64,000 nucleotides of DNA from NCBI GenBank assembly GCA_963691655.1, contig OY829328.1, positions 32,259,890 to 32,323,889 of the forward strand, read 5' to 3'. Shown piece after piece: positions 51,446-63,371 of the stretch. The notes below the pieces were generated by a model. The model was not told the DNA's origin. It was given only the letters and a program-made list of their open reading frames with translations, and ran no database searches. The stretch's first letter is position 1. Each line of letters opens with the position of its first letter. A program made the translations under genes and the position numbers. The stretch comes from Toxonevra muliebris. Lineage: Eukaryota; Arthropoda; Insecta; Diptera; Pallopteridae.

Positions 51446-52724
51446 TTGGAGTATGAATGTATAAACTCGTAATTGTGATTAACTTCATATCTATCATACG
51501 CGCCATTTTTTTTGACATTGACAGCTATTCTATCTCGAAGAGCGCCAAAAATACTATAAGAATTGATCTGTCCAATAATTTTCATAATTTTACAAAAGTG
51601 TTTTACTATAGCTGAAAATGTCGAATTTCGTGCCAACAAAACAAAATTTGCGGGAAGTTTTAATTTGCTTCTTCCATTTAAAAAAAAACGCAACTGAAGC
51701 ACATCGTTTACTCACTGAAGCTTATCCTGACTGTGCTATAGACGTTAGAATGTGTCAGGTGTGGTATGCCCGTTTCAAAAGTGGTGATTTTGATGTTGAA
51801 GACAAGGAACGTTCAGGCGGCCCGAAAAAGTTCGAAGATGAAGAATTGAAGGCATTACTCGAAGAAGATTCATGTCAAACGCAACAAGAACTTTAGGAGT
51901 TGATCAATCAACCATTTCTAAACGATTAAAAGCATTGGGAATGATTCAAAAGCAAGGAAATTGGGTACCGTACGAATTGAAGCCGAGAGACGTCGAACGA
52001 CGATTTTTCACATTTGAACTGCTGATTGAACGACAGAAAAGAAAGGGTTTTCTGCATCGTATTGTGACTGGCGATGAAAAGTGAATACGTTACGATAACC
52101 CAAAGCGTAAAAAATCATGGGGACCGCCCGGACATGCATCAACATCAACGGCAAAGCCGAACATCCATGGATCCAAGCTCATACTGTGTATTTGGTGGGA
52201 TATGAAAGGTGTCGTGTATTATGAGCTGTTGAAACCGAATGAAACGATCACTGGCGACCGCTACCGACTACAATTGATTCGTTTGAGCCGAGCATTAAAG
52301 GATAAGAGGCCAGAATATGAGAAGAGGCACGACGAAGTTATTCTTCAGCACGACAATGCTCGGCCGCATGTTGCAAGGCAAGTAAAAACATACTTGGAAA
52401 CGCTGAAATGGAAAGTGCTACCCCACCCGCCGAATTCTCCAGACATTGCTCCTTCTGATTACCAATTGTTCCGATCGATGACACATGGCCTGGCTGAACA
52501 GCACTTCCGTTCTTTCGAAGAACTCAAAAAATGGGTCGATTCATGGATAGCCTCAAGAGATGAGGAGTTCTTTCGACGCGGAATCCGTATGCTACCAGAA
52601 AGATGGGAAAAGTTTGTGGTTAACGATGGACAATACTTTAAAGAATAAATTTATAATCACTTTTTCACAAAAAATGTCCAAATTACGAAAAAAAAAATAC
52701 GAGTTTATACATTCATACTCACAA
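51446..52724 (+). mobile_element. mariner transposon, full length
   Basis: 1279 bp flanked by TA (51444-51445 and 52725-52726). The ends are inverted repeats of about 28 bp (TTGGAGTATGAATGTATAAA and, reversed, TTGTGAGTATGAATGTATAA). The TA target is confirmed by copy A of the host element, which runs uninterrupted across this point. It carries a broken transposase gene. Confidence 0.9.
51618..52648 (+). pseudogene. mariner DD34D transposase, broken copy 2
   Basis: Starts MSNFVPTKQNLREVLICFF (ATG 51618). The helix-turn-helix follows, and a deletion of about 10 bp after TQQEL shifts the frame before LGVDQSTISKRLKALGM. Then VTGDEK with the first catalytic Asp is followed by TGA (52082-52084) in place of Trp. 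The frame continues to LQHDNARPHVA and IAPSDYQLF, 34 residues between those Asps, and ends at YFKE. Apart from the frameshift and that stop, the gene is complete (about 345 codons). Confidence 0.9.
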
Positions 52725-53377
52725 TAACAAAAAAAAAAAATACTATCATTTCAATTTTTTTATATGTTATTATTGATATCTCTAACTGTACAAAAAAATT
52801 TGTTTGTAGTTAATTTTAAGATATTTTTTTAGTATTTTTTGCGTCCAAAGTGGACACCTAAAAAAAAGGCCCGGGAGATATCGGCACTTGAAGTCATCTG
52901 AGACAAAAAATTTAAATAGAATATTGTTTTGTAGACTTGTCATTCTGGCAGGTAGTAGATTTAAACATTTTTATTAAATTATAACAAAATGGCTGACGTC
53001 TAAAAAAGAAAAGTTAAAAAAATCGCTCTTTTTGTTTTGTTGAAAATCGATTGATTAAAAATAACCAATCAATTCTACTACCTGCGAGAGTCATTGGTGT
53101 GCAGAATAACCCATTAAGATATCAGCTCAATCGGCTTAATATAGTTTTTTAGGCCCCTGGGCCGATCAAAAACCTTATTTCGAGAAAAACGCTTTTAAAG
53201 TTTTAGCAACTTACAGTGTGCAATTATGAGACGTTCTCGACTATGTGCTATAACTTCTAATATTTTGATTTTTAGTTTGAAATTTTTACAGTATACTCTC
53301 AAAATATTGTACTTTCGAAATACATTACAAAAAGTAAATCGATTTTTTGATACTCGAACACCAGACTACATCCTTAA

Positions 53378-53403
53378 TGAACAATAATGCCAGAAGAATA
53401 ACA
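53378..53403. repeat. fragment of the 5594-5808 foldback
   Basis: GAACAATAATGCCAGAAGAA matches the reversed right arm of the foldback at 5743-5808. It begins directly after the TTAA that closes the preceding element. Confidence 0.6.
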
Positions 53404-54184
53404 AACATTTCATATTTTTGTAAGATGGCAGAAAAGTCAAATAGACCAATATTACTACCTCTAATTTACTGCGACAGATCGGTGTTAATACTTAACCTGT
53501 AGAAACAGCTGTCTGTGGTTTCACGTGTAAGAAGAGTAATGTTTCTATATTAGTTTTAAGCAGGTGATCTCTTCATCGAACGGAATGTTTCATCCTACCG
53601 CACAGTGGTATGACTGCGGAAACAATTTTTTTTTTTGGACGCGTCGATATTATAAATTTTTTTCTTAATTTCTATTCACAAATATTTCATTAGCATATTA
53701 CAAAAAAATTGGGGAATTAGCTCATTGAATAATTGTGGGTAAGCTGTCAAAGTTGATGAATGCTAAACACAAAGTGCTAGCATTTTGAAACGTTTTTCGG
53801 CAGCTTTTGCTGTTTAACTGTAATTATAATCTTAAAACTATTTTTTTATATACAAAGAATTCATTTCATAAATAAAAAAAACGAGAAAATTTTTTTCCCG
53901 AGCTAAACAACAAAAAAAAAAAATTGGCTGCGGATGATGTTGAGGCGAAACTATTAACGGACTTAAAGTTTTTAAGAACTCGAAAGTTTTTAGTATAAAA
54001 TAAAAAAACGTGAACAAAATATGAAATAATACAAAATGTTAAAACAGTCAAAACTGTTTTTTATGATTTTTATTTTAATATCTTGACTTCAATGGATTTT
54101 TCTGTTGTATGGAAGATGGACATCGCACGATCACGACCAAAGAGTGGCTCATGGCAAAAATTGTTTTGCTGAGATCATTCCATA
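53404..54184. other. non-coding stretch
   Basis: No gene or repeat recognised. Confidence 0.35.
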
Positions 54185-54430
54185 TCGCTCATTTACTAAA
54201 AGACTGTCATAAGTCAAAAAACACGATTTTTGAGTTAATGATGCAGAATTATTCATTATATCACTCTTCATATTGTGTAAAAATTTCATATTAATATCAT
54301 GTATACTCTACGCGTAAGAATTATAAGATTTCTCCTTTTTTCTGCAAAGTGGGAGTCAATTGAAAACTTTAAACGCGTTTTCTGCAAAATCGCGTTTTTT
54401 AGTTATGACAGTCTTTTAGTAAATGAGCGA
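54185..54430. mobile_element. 246-bp TA-flanked MITE, copy 2
   Basis: Flanked by TA. Same length and ends as 19184-19429 (TCGCTCATTTACTAAAAGAC); differences cluster near 54258-54275. Non-coding. Confidence 0.85.
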
Positions 54431-54772
54431 TATATTTTTTTCGCTATCTCATAACAAATTTTACAGCACTTCATATAACACCCTTATAGTGGGCGTGGCA
54501 ATCTTATTTTCATGTGAGGGCGTTCCTAACATCTAACAAACTTCTGGCCCAAGTTTCATATTGATAACTCCATTTTTCGTATTTTGGCTAGCAAATTGGG
54601 TAAAATTTTCTATAGTGCAGTGGCAAAAGCTTGTGAATTAAAAACCTGCTTGAGACGGGAATCGAAGATAAATATCTTGAGGCTCTGAAACACTCTCGAG
54701 GTAAGCTTTCAAAAAAAAGGTGTGCCGCTTTCAACTTATTTTTCCCCATAGGGCCTGATTCGGTCGACTGTA

Positions 54773-55972
54773 CAGGGTGGCAATTGTAAAGTGACGCAAG
54801 TTTAATACTCTGCAGCAAGCTTTGCCATTTACCGTTACTTTAATTTAAAAAGCAAATTCATTCATCATTGGCTTTGCTTTTACTTTCATTTGAATTTTTG
54901 TTATTACATTTTGAAATTTCCATAAAAATGGACAAGGAAAATATTCGTCGTGAAATTATGAAATTTCATTTGGCAAATTATAGTAGCCGTCAAATTGCAA
55001 AGGCTTTAAATTTGTCAAGTCGTACGGTAGACCGAGCTATTATTCGATATAATGAAACTGGGGGTTTTGGAGATAGAGACCGGGGAAAATTTTCAACAGT
55101 TGCCACTACTGGTTTAACAGAAAAAATTCGTAAACGAATCAAGCGAAATCCAAGGCGCTCAATGAGAAAAATCGCTAAGGGAGTGGGAGTAAACCGTGAA
55201 ACAGTACGAATCATTGCAAAATCAAAGCTTAATCTTAAGCCGTAAAAGCTCCGAAAAGCTCAAGATCTGACACAAAAAAAGAGAGATTCGCGACTGCAAA
55301 GATGCAAGGCGTTGCTACGCTCCTCCGTGTTAAAAAATGTTGAAAATATCTTGTTTACACAGATGAAAAAATTTTCACGGTTGAACAACATTTCAATGCG
55401 CAAAATGACCGAATGTGGCTAACATCATCATCGCAACAAAATAGGACTGTTGGCCGAGTTCAAAAGCCAGCTTCCGTTATGGTATGGGCTGGAGTTTCCG
55501 CTAATGCCAGAACCCCTCTAATATTCGTTGAAGAGGGTGTTAAAATTGACTAGGTTGTTTATCGGAGCATTTTAAATGAACATGTTCTTCCCTGGGCCCA
55601 AGATATATTTGGAAATGAAAACTGGACTTTCCAGCAAGATTCTGCACCTTCCCACATGGCAAAATTAACGCAAACATGGATAAAAGACAATTTTTCTGGA
55701 TTCATAACATCTCAAGAATGGCCACCATACTCCCCAGACTTGAATCCAATGGACTACTCTATTTGGAGTATTTTAGAGAGTAAGGCTTGTGCATCTCAAC
55801 ACCACAGTCTGGAGTCGCTGACAAATTCATTAGAGAAAGCCTGGACTGAAATTGATCAGGAAGTCCTGCGGCGAACAGTCCTACGATTTCCGGATCGATT
55901 GAGGCATGTGGAAGTACGTCCTTTTGAAAATAACTGCTGAAATGTGTGCGTCACTTTACGATTTTCACCCTG
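54773..55972 (+). mobile_element. DD37D (maT-type) transposon
   Basis: 1200 bp flanked by TA (54771-54772 and 55973-55974). The ends are inverted repeats of about 28 bp (CAGGGTGGCAATTGTAAAGT and, reversed, CAGGGTGAAAATCGTAAAGT). It carries a broken transposase with DD37D spacing, the signature of the maT group. Confidence 0.85.
54928..55940 (+). pseudogene. DD37D transposase, broken
   Basis: Starts MDKENIRREIMKFHL (ATG 54928) with a helix-turn-helix (SSRQIAKALNLSSRTVDRAI) and a second one (MRKIAKGVGVNRETVRII). A stop follows KLNLKP (near 55243). Before TDEKIFTVEQ a two-base insertion shifts the frame (ACAC near 55360), and a TAG interrupts GVKID. The catalytic region is TDEK, FQQDSAPSHMAKL and SPDLNPMDYSIW, with 37 residues between the last two Asps. 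The end (DRLRHVEVRPFENNC) is intact. Confidence 0.85.
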
Positions 55973-55974
55973 TA

Positions 55975-57729
55975 TACAATTTTCTTCAGTAAGGTCATCA
56001 AGTAAAATATTTTCCATATTCACGAATGTCAAGATTTTTGATTAACTGTGCTGCCACACCTTTTTGCACAAGTAGTATCCAACATAAAAATTGTAGTCAA
56101 TTTTGGATCAAGCACTTGAATGATGAAAAAAAAATGTACGGAAATCAAGTTTCTCTTTAAAAATGATTTTGCATTTTGCAATTTTTAATATATCTATTAA
56201 AATATTGAAACGCTATTAAGTTTGCAAGTGAAAAATGGAAACTTATTTCTATTATTTTTGTCACCAAATTCAGATTTATGATTCATGAGCAATAACTTAA
56301 TTGTTTAGTTCATTTCGAGTTTTCTGTTACAAAAACTAAATTCAGAAATATTTACATTTAAATCAAAATAAATATTTGAGAAGCTTATCAACAATTTATA
56401 ATCTTCGTCATACCAAAGTGGGAACAAAATAAAGAAACAAAACTTTGACATACACAAAAAAAAAAAAAAAAAAAAGTGCCGAAGCGAATGTCTGAAATTG
56501 TCATGCAAATTACAACAACAAAAAAATTAATTTGAAAAGTGAATGTCAAATATTGATTGCGAAATATGTGCACGGTAATATTTTTTATGATTTAATGATT
56601 TATCAAAGGTATGAACAAATAAAAGCGCCACCTGCCAGCATTGGCAGCAACAGCATAAAATGTTGCTGTGTTATTTTGATATATAATATTAACAAAAATA
56701 AATATACATAAATAAATAAATAAATTTTTTTTTGTTTATGATTTATATACGACATATGCTAAATAGACACTTTTCAATCAGAAACCTCAATCGAAATAAC
56801 AGCAGCAACTCGCGACAATGTTAATTTATTAGATCAACCAACAACATGCAACATAAAATATTTAAGTGTTCAGGGTTATACGTGTATTTTTCACAAACAC
56901 GCGCACACTTCTTTGTCATTTAACATTTGTTTGGCATATTATCATGATTAAAATTCTTGTGACAATAAAAATTTTTAAAACTTTTGTCAACTCTTGACAA
57001 AAATCATATAAACAAGCATTGCAAAAAATTTTCTATTGCATTCATATTCTTGAAACGGATGTATATATATATATATATATATTCTATATATGTATATATG
57101 TAATCGATACCTTGCACTTAATTCACCAGCTTCATGTGCGCCACATTATACGAACATATTCCCATGCTTTTTCTTTTCTTCAAATCAAGACAAACAAATC
57201 TCAGTTCACACATATACCAATACAACAAAAAAAAAGAGTGTGAAATCTCTAAATAGTGTGAAATTTGCACATACATTTTTTTATTTGAATAGCTAAGGCT
57301 GTGAAAAGATTTCCGCTGTTGTTTTTGTCTGTTTTTTTTTGTTTTTTTTTTTTTTTTGTTTAACAATACAGTTTTATTCAAGAATATTTAAAGATTTGGA
57401 TATGAAGTCATGAACTCCAAAAATACTTACCCACAATGTTTAAAAATCCCGAAACCTATGAGCACAAATAAGACTTTCGAGAAAATAGTAATTAAAAATT
57501 GGGACAAAATTATAAAATTTCTTTAAATATTTTCTCAATGATAGAGGAGAGAAATGGAATAAGTACTACAATTTTTCCTATTTTAATGCTTTGACCGACA
57601 AATGTTTATTTATAGACATATATTATTTTTACCTGTTCATTCTGCTTTATCAGTTGGGTGGGGAAGTTTTGGGCATGCTTTTTTTCTTTTTAATAAACTC
57701 AATCCAAACAAAATTTATATTATTTGTAT
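55975..57729. other. non-coding stretch
   Basis: No gene recognised. It has AT dinucleotide repeats (57061-57085), poly-A at 56456-56475 and poly-T at 57330-57358. Confidence 0.4.
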
Positions 57730-58074
57730 GCCCCCTTGGGGGGCGAACCCGCCACACACTTTTTAAATTAAAACGAACGAATAAAACGAACATGAAAGAT
57801 ATTCAAAGAACTAAATCAGAAATGCTAAGAACTATGACTGATGCTAGTTGTTTCGTTAGAAACCTCAGAAACCTGGATTTGGTCTGAAATCAATATTATG
57901 GCAGCCGCCGAAAGGGTAGGCTAACTAGTCCGAGCTTGGTAAGTGCTGATTGATTTTGAAATTAGTTGAAAAGCTTCATGAGAATGAATTTTTAGAAATA
58001 AGAACTGAAAATAACATTAACAGTTTCATCGGATGGTTATGGGGTTCAATTAGAAACTGGAAATTTTCATGTTA

Positions 58075-59455
58075 AAATCTAGGGTTGCGAAATTTTTGCG
58101 TTATTAGAAACACACATTGAAAAAGAGAAAATTGGCAAATTCAAGAAAATGTTTAATAACTTTTATACCCGATGAAAACCGGCAACACGAAACAGCAAGT
58201 TTGGAAGAGGAATTGGTGGAGCAGTTTATGGAATTAGAAAAGACCATGATCTAACTGGTGTAAAACATTGCTTTGAAAATCTAAATGGCATAGATATTAT
58301 CCATATGAAAATAGCAACTCACGATCTTTCCACTTTACTTACTGGGAGCTAATTGGGTGGAGGAGTTTGAAGAAGTGAAGAAACTATTCTTGCAAAGGGA
58401 TATCATAAACCCCATTGTTATTGGAGATCTCAATGTTCGAATCGGGCAGGACAGTCAAAGCTTGGACGAAGTTAGCAAGACGACGTTCACAGCTGGGTCA
58501 GAGCTAAGACAGTCACAGGACAAAATAGTTAATTCATGATAGTTTTTTAGGAGACTATGAAAATTAAATCTAGAGGTTAATTTTCAAAGTCATGACTTAA
58601 GTTCATGTCAATTTCGTTATTTGAATTATATATAAACAGGTTAATGAACAAATGTAGTAATCACAACAACAATGTATATAGAGGCGGGCAAATCAGACGG
58701 CCGTTTCGGAATCCGCCACAATTCCTCATCGGTGATCTTAGTGATAGTTCTTAATCTTTCAATATCCTATATAAGCTACTAATATTTGAAATCATAACCC
58801 TGAATTACGGATTTGATTCCAAATATCTTCACTGAATAGAGATATTGAAAGAAACTCTCACTACCGTTCTATACACTTATGTTGATGAGGAATTGTTGCG
58901 GATTCCGAAACGGCCGTCTGATTTGCCCGTCTCTATATACATTGTTGTTGTGATTACTACATTTTTTCATTAACCTGTTTATATATAACTTCAAATAACA
59001 AAATAGTTAATGCCAACTGTCGGGAATTCCTGACATTTTGTGATAATTATGGGTTGGTTGTATTAAATGGTAGAACTATTGGAGATTCAGTTGGAAATTT
59101 TACATACATTAGCAATTTGGGTAATTCGGTTAATGAGATATGCGCAGTCTCGCATGAACTTTTGGAGCTCGTTGAAAACTTTAAAGTGGAGGAACAAATC
59201 TGGTCAGATCACTTACCAACCCAAGTTACTTTAACCGCAAAATATGATAAGATAGTGTCTAATAAATTAAACTTACTGCCTAATCTATCTTTGAATAATA
59301 GGAAAAAAGAAACTTATTTAATCCGACTCGATCACAATTTGGAAAGGATACCACAGCAAAAATCAGCTATAAGTCTGATAGACCTATGTAGTGTAATTAA
59401 GTCCTCGTCTGATACAAATATGGGTGCAAAGAATTCAACAGATTTTCATAGTTAA
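58075..59455 (+). pseudogene. endonuclease domain of the interrupted non-LTR element
   Basis: Pieces: EIFALLETHIEKEKIGKF near 58095, GRGIGGAVYGIRKDHDLTG near 58210, VIGDLNVRIGQD near 58420 (the GDFN-like Asp/Asn motif), then after the foldback DNYGLVVLNGRTIGD (59050) and EQIWSDHLPTQV with the conserved SDH catalytic motif (59195-59225). Reading is broken by frameshifts, by a TAG and by the insertion at 58534-58997. Confidence 0.75.
58534..58997. mobile_element. foldback element inside the non-LTR element
   Basis: 464 bp flanked by the exact 14-bp repeat ACAAAATAGTTAAT (58520-58533 and 58998-59011). Arms 58616-58730 and 58884-58997 are inverted copies over about 115 bp, including AATCAGACGGCCGTTTCGG. 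The left 80 bp lie outside the arms. The core GACGGCCGTTTCGGAATC...TTCCTCATC is related to the loop of the foldback at 5594-5808 (29 of 37 positions by eye). Confidence 0.8.
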
Positions 59456-59580
59456 TGGTTTGATTTTCAATATAAATGTGCAAGAGACAAATCTTTTGTG
59501 GCATTAAATAAATTTAGATATTCACAAGACCAGGATGACAAGAAGCATTACATTGTGGCAAAAAAAGAGTATGAAATTTT

Positions 59581-60176
59581 ATGTGTGGAGAAAAAAAAAA
59601 TGAGTTTCAAGCTGAGTTTCGCAAGAACTACTCAACTGTAGACAGCATTTACAATCTAGCGTCAATAGTAAATTTAAAATGTAATGACTTTAAAGCTGCG
59701 TTTGATAGAGTGCCTAGAAACTTACTTATATATAAATTACACCAACTAGGAGTGTCCGCGACAATTGTGGAATTCATCGAACTCGTTTACAAAGATACAA
59801 AGGCGGCTATTTGGACGGGATGTAAAATCTCTGATTACTTCGAAACACATACTGGGGTGAAGCAAGGATGCCTGCTGCCACCTTTACTCTTTGCACTATA
59901 TGTAAACGATTTGCATGACTGGCTAAATGATATAAACGTACGTATTCTACTATATGCGGATGATATTATCATACTGGCAGATGAGTCTACAGTATTACAG
60001 CGTATGATAAATCGTCTCGAGACATACTGTACGAATTGGGGAATGGAGGTCAATCTAAATAAATCAGAAGTTATGGTTTTCCGAAAAGGTGGCAGGCTTG
60101 CAGCGAGAGAGAGAGAAATGGGTTTTCAAATCAGAGGAGGTTAAAGTGGTATCCGAATACAAATATCTAGGTGTCA
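59581..60176 (+). pseudogene. reverse transcriptase domain of the interrupted element
   Basis: Contains NDFKAAFDRVPRNLL with the first catalytic Asp, GVKQGCLLPPLLFALYVNDL and the active-site box LLYADDIIILAD, then NLNKSEVMVF. An apparent deletion precedes the first motif (VNLKC joins NDFKAAF). After GGRL the frame shifts to VSEYKYLGVI, and there the R1-like element begins. Confidence 0.85.
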
Positions 60177-62141
60177 TCTTCTGGTGCAAGCACCAGAAGT
60201 CACCGCCAGCGAGGTGCTGGCAACGCTACGAAAGATTGCGGGTAACAAGGCCCCAGGACTGGATGGCATCCCCAACGTTGCGCTCAAGGCGGGGATCAAA
60301 GCTACACCGGAGGTGTTCGCGAAGCTTTTCTGCGCATGCTTGACAGAAGGAGTTTTTCCAGACATATAGAAGCGACAGCGGTTAGTCCTCCTACTAAAAC
60401 CAAAGAAGCCGCCGGATGAACCGGCATCCTACCGTTATGCATGCTGGATACACTGGGCAAAGTTCTCGAACGCATTATAGGGGACAGGCTCCAGGAGTGG
60501 CTTGAAAAGCCAGGAGGGCTATCAGCACGACAGTTTGGATTCAGAAGAGGACGATCCACGGTCGACGCAATACAAACGGTGATGAATATTGCACGCGAGG
60601 CCACCAGCGGCAACCAATGGGGAAACGGCAAGAAGAAGTACTGCGCCGTAGTGACGTTGGACATCAAAAATGCCTTCAATTCGGCGAACTGGCCTCAGAT
60701 TATGAGTGCACTGAGAGGATTCGAAGTACCGGAATACCTGTTGCAAATAATCGCAAACTACTTCGACAACAGAATTTTAATATACGCAGGGCTCCGTTCT
60801 CGGCCCAACACTATGGAACGCAATGTATGACGGTATCCTCAAATTGGATCTCCCGGAGGATACAACAATCGTAGGATATGCAGACGACATCGCGATAGTG
60901 GCAGTAGCCAAGAACCTGGACTCGCTACAGACTATATGTAACGATGTCATCTCAAGATTGAGAAGATGGCTGTACAACTCGAAGCTGGAATTGGCGGAGC
61001 AGAAGACGGAAGTCGAGGTATTGAGTACCAGAAGAGCACGTGCAGAGCTGGTCATCACGGTTGGTGATCATAACATCACCTCGTGTCCACACATTAAGTA
61101 CTTAGGAGTACTTATAGATTCTAGGATCACCTGAAAGCTGCTAGTGGAAAAGCAGCACGAATAAACAGCGCATTAACACGCATCATGCCGAATATAGGAG
61201 GCCCGCGTGATCAACGATTACTACGTCAGTAATCTTGTATGCAGCACCTATCTGGGCGGACAGCAAGAAAACACACCAGAAGGATATCCGTGCGATATAT
61301 AGGCTCAGTGCCCTGAGGGTTGCTAGCGCGTATCGCACAGTATCGGACGATGCTTTTCGTGTCATAGCAAGTAAGGTGCCCATAGATTTACAGGCACAAG
61401 AGATGAGGCGGTTATATGGCCGTGACACAAAATCAACCGAAGCCATAAGAAGAGAAGAAAGACAGCGTACCATCATGGAATGGCAGCGAAGATGGGAGTC
61501 ATCCGAGAAGGGTCGATGGACCTAAAATCTCATTACGGATATAGAAGAGTGGATATCACGCAGACATGGTGAACTGAATTACCACATTACGCAGCTGCTT
61601 AGTGGCCATGGGTGCTTCAAGCAGTACTTGCATAAAATCAACAGCGGAGAAGAAGACCCGTTTTGCCCAAGATGCCCAGAGGAACGGGAGAACGCGCAGC
61701 ATATACTTTTTATATGCCCACGTTTTAACAAAAACAGAGATGAGCTGGAGAAAGCCTTTGGAGAACCCCCTACAGAAAGGAATCTGACGACACAGATGTG
61801 TAACACAGCGGAAAAATGGAATGCAGCATGCAAGGTTGCTGCAGATATGATGACCACTCTGTATGATGCAGAACGTGCGCGCAAAGTCGAGCGCACGGCA
61901 AATACTACAAATATGGAGCCAGATATCGTCAACCGACGATAAAACCGAACAGAATTGGACAGAAACCAATACTGACGATTGAGCACTAAGCTCATTACGG
62001 CCTTCCGACGTAATACCTAACGGTGGTTCCGGGAGGAATATCCGTACGGACGAGAGGTGGTTTTAGCGTGAGAATGTCACGCACTGACTGGGTGGCTTTT
62101 TATGCTTTCCTCCTCGTTAAAAAAAAAAAAAAAAAAAAACA
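60177..62141 (+). mobile_element. R1-like non-LTR retrotransposon, 5'-truncated
   Basis: Inserted in the reverse transcriptase gene of the older element; ends in a run of about 20 A (62119-62140). The start is set by the change of protein similarity after KYLGVI. Its 3' UTR (from 61943) is repeated in reverse at 63032-63371. About 25 codons of the host gene near the insertion seem to be missing. Confidence 0.8.
60184..61942 (+). pseudogene. R1-like ORF2 (reverse transcriptase and C-terminus), broken
   Basis: Starts in the reverse transcriptase: LRKIAGNKAPGLDGIPN, then after a frameshift near 60400 LGKVLERIIGDRLQEWL, FGFRRGRSTVDAIQTV and VTLDIKNAFNSANWP with the first Asp. A deletion joins NRILIY to QGSVLGP in another frame. 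VGYADDIAIVAVA holds the active site. Further pieces are WADSKKTHQ (61250), SGHGCFKQYLHKI and CPRCPEERENAQHILFICP, the C-terminal finger typical of R1-clade elements. It ends at TAA 61940-61942. At least four breaks. Confidence 0.85.
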
Positions 62142-62890
62142 ACACGCCAAATCTTAATGCCAAACCTCTCCCAAAAAAAAAAAACAAATATCGTTGAGCG
62201 CCAAATGGAAGCTGTTTTTGGCTGTTTGTAGGTCAATTCAAACTTATGCTGCACAAATATGGGGATTTTCCTAGTTTGATGATGCGGATCTTTTGCAGCG
62301 ATATTTCATCAAGAGAATGCTAAAGTTGCCCGAGCAAACACCTAACTACATTCTTTCGTTGGAAACGGAAGCTGAAGATGGGCATTTCTACACTCTAGAC
62401 TTGCATCTGCGTTACATATATAGAACGCTATATGGGTATAGCGATGAAAGACTACCTCACATGCTGTCAACTAAAATAATAAGAAAGAATATATTTTGGT
62501 ATAGTGAGATGGTTAAACAAATGAGAGACTGCAATATGAACTCGGCTGGTAGTCCGAAGACTCGAGAAGAATGGTACGACAACTGCGTTGATCTAATTGT
62601 AAAACTAAAAATGAAAAGACTGCAAAAATACGAAGAAGCCGCAAGAAATAGCCGGTATTGACTCTATAAATATTTAGACTATTCAAAGGGTCATCTATAT
62701 AGCGAGGAATGCTACTCACAAAAACAAATCTTCTGGATTATTAAAGCCCGGGGAGACCTTCTCTGGTTAAATGGAAATTCACACAGACGAGAAACTTCAA
62801 AATTGTGTAGTATGTGTAATTTAAAAGAAGAGAAGAGTTTTCAACACTTTTTAGGCAGATGCCCTGTGTTTAATGAAATTAGATGAAAAA
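62142..62890 (+). pseudogene. C-terminus of the interrupted non-LTR element
   Basis: Resumes after the R1-like poly-A. FIKRMLKLPEQTPNYILSLE and LHLRYIYRTLYGYSDERLPH are open at 62293-62661. Further on, ARGDLLWLNGN and CSMCNLKEEKSFQHFLGRCP form a C-terminal CX2C...H...C finger. Frame breaks occur before 62293 and after 62661. Confidence 0.75.
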
Positions 62891-63031
62891 TACTTTCAAC
62901 AATCCGTTTTATTAGAAAATGAGGTTATTGATATTTTAAATGGAAAAGAGCATGGAAATTAGGTTAGCCTATCCCAATTTGTAGAAAAGGCCTTATTAAT
63001 AATTTAATAATTTTCTATCTATCTATCTATC

Positions 63032-63371
63032 TTTTTTTTTTTTTTTTTTTTTTAACGAGGAGGAAAGCATAAAAAGCCACCCAGTCAGTGCGTGACATTC
63101 TCACGCTAAAACCACCTCTCGTCCGTACGGATATTCCTCCCGGAACCACCGTTAGGTATTACGTCGGAAGGCCGTAATGAGCTTAGTGCTCAATCGTCAG
63201 TATTGGTTTCTGTCCAATTCTGTTCGGTTTTATCGTCGATTGACGATATCTGGCTCCATATTTGTAGTATTTGCCGTGCGCTCGACTTTGCGCGCACGTT
63301 CTGCATCATACAGAGTGGTCATCATATCTGCAGCAACCTTGCATGCTGCATTCCATTTTTCCGCTGTGTTA
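63032..63371 (-). mobile_element. R1-like element 3' fragment, second copy
   Basis: A T-run (63032-63053) followed by the reverse complement of 61799-62118. I noticed a single difference in some 318 bp (GTCAATCGACG against GTCAACCGACG, reversed). It is inserted within the TCTA microsatellite, which resumes at 63372. Severely 5'-truncated. Confidence 0.9.

Larger units (their letters stand above)
51387..53373. mobile_element. TTAA element, copy B, split by a mariner
   Basis: Bounded by TTAA (51383-51386 and 53374-53377). Ends are AGATGTAGTCTCGTGCTC and, reversed, GGATGTAGTCTGGTGTTC. Without the mariner (51446-52724) the two parts join to about 700 bp that align with copy A (33575-34102) in reverse, including across the mariner insertion point. 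No coding capacity was seen, so the superfamily rests on the TTAA target only. Confidence 0.75.
57730..63031 (+). mobile_element. non-LTR retrotransposon, interrupted, TCTA tail
   Basis: Coding order on the plus strand is endonuclease, reverse transcriptase, then a C-terminal Cys/His motif, as in non-LTR elements with an apurinic-type endonuclease. It is interrupted by a foldback element (58534-58997) and an R1-like element (about 60177-62141). Its 3' end runs into TCTATCTATCTATCT (63014-63031), its probable microsatellite tail or target. The 5' limit is uncertain and no target duplication was identified. The clade is not assigned. Confidence 0.75.

Noticed and set aside
54492..54505. GTGGGCGTGGCA, like part of the fly DINE-1 repeats
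   Set aside because: Only a dozen bases match; no terminal features.
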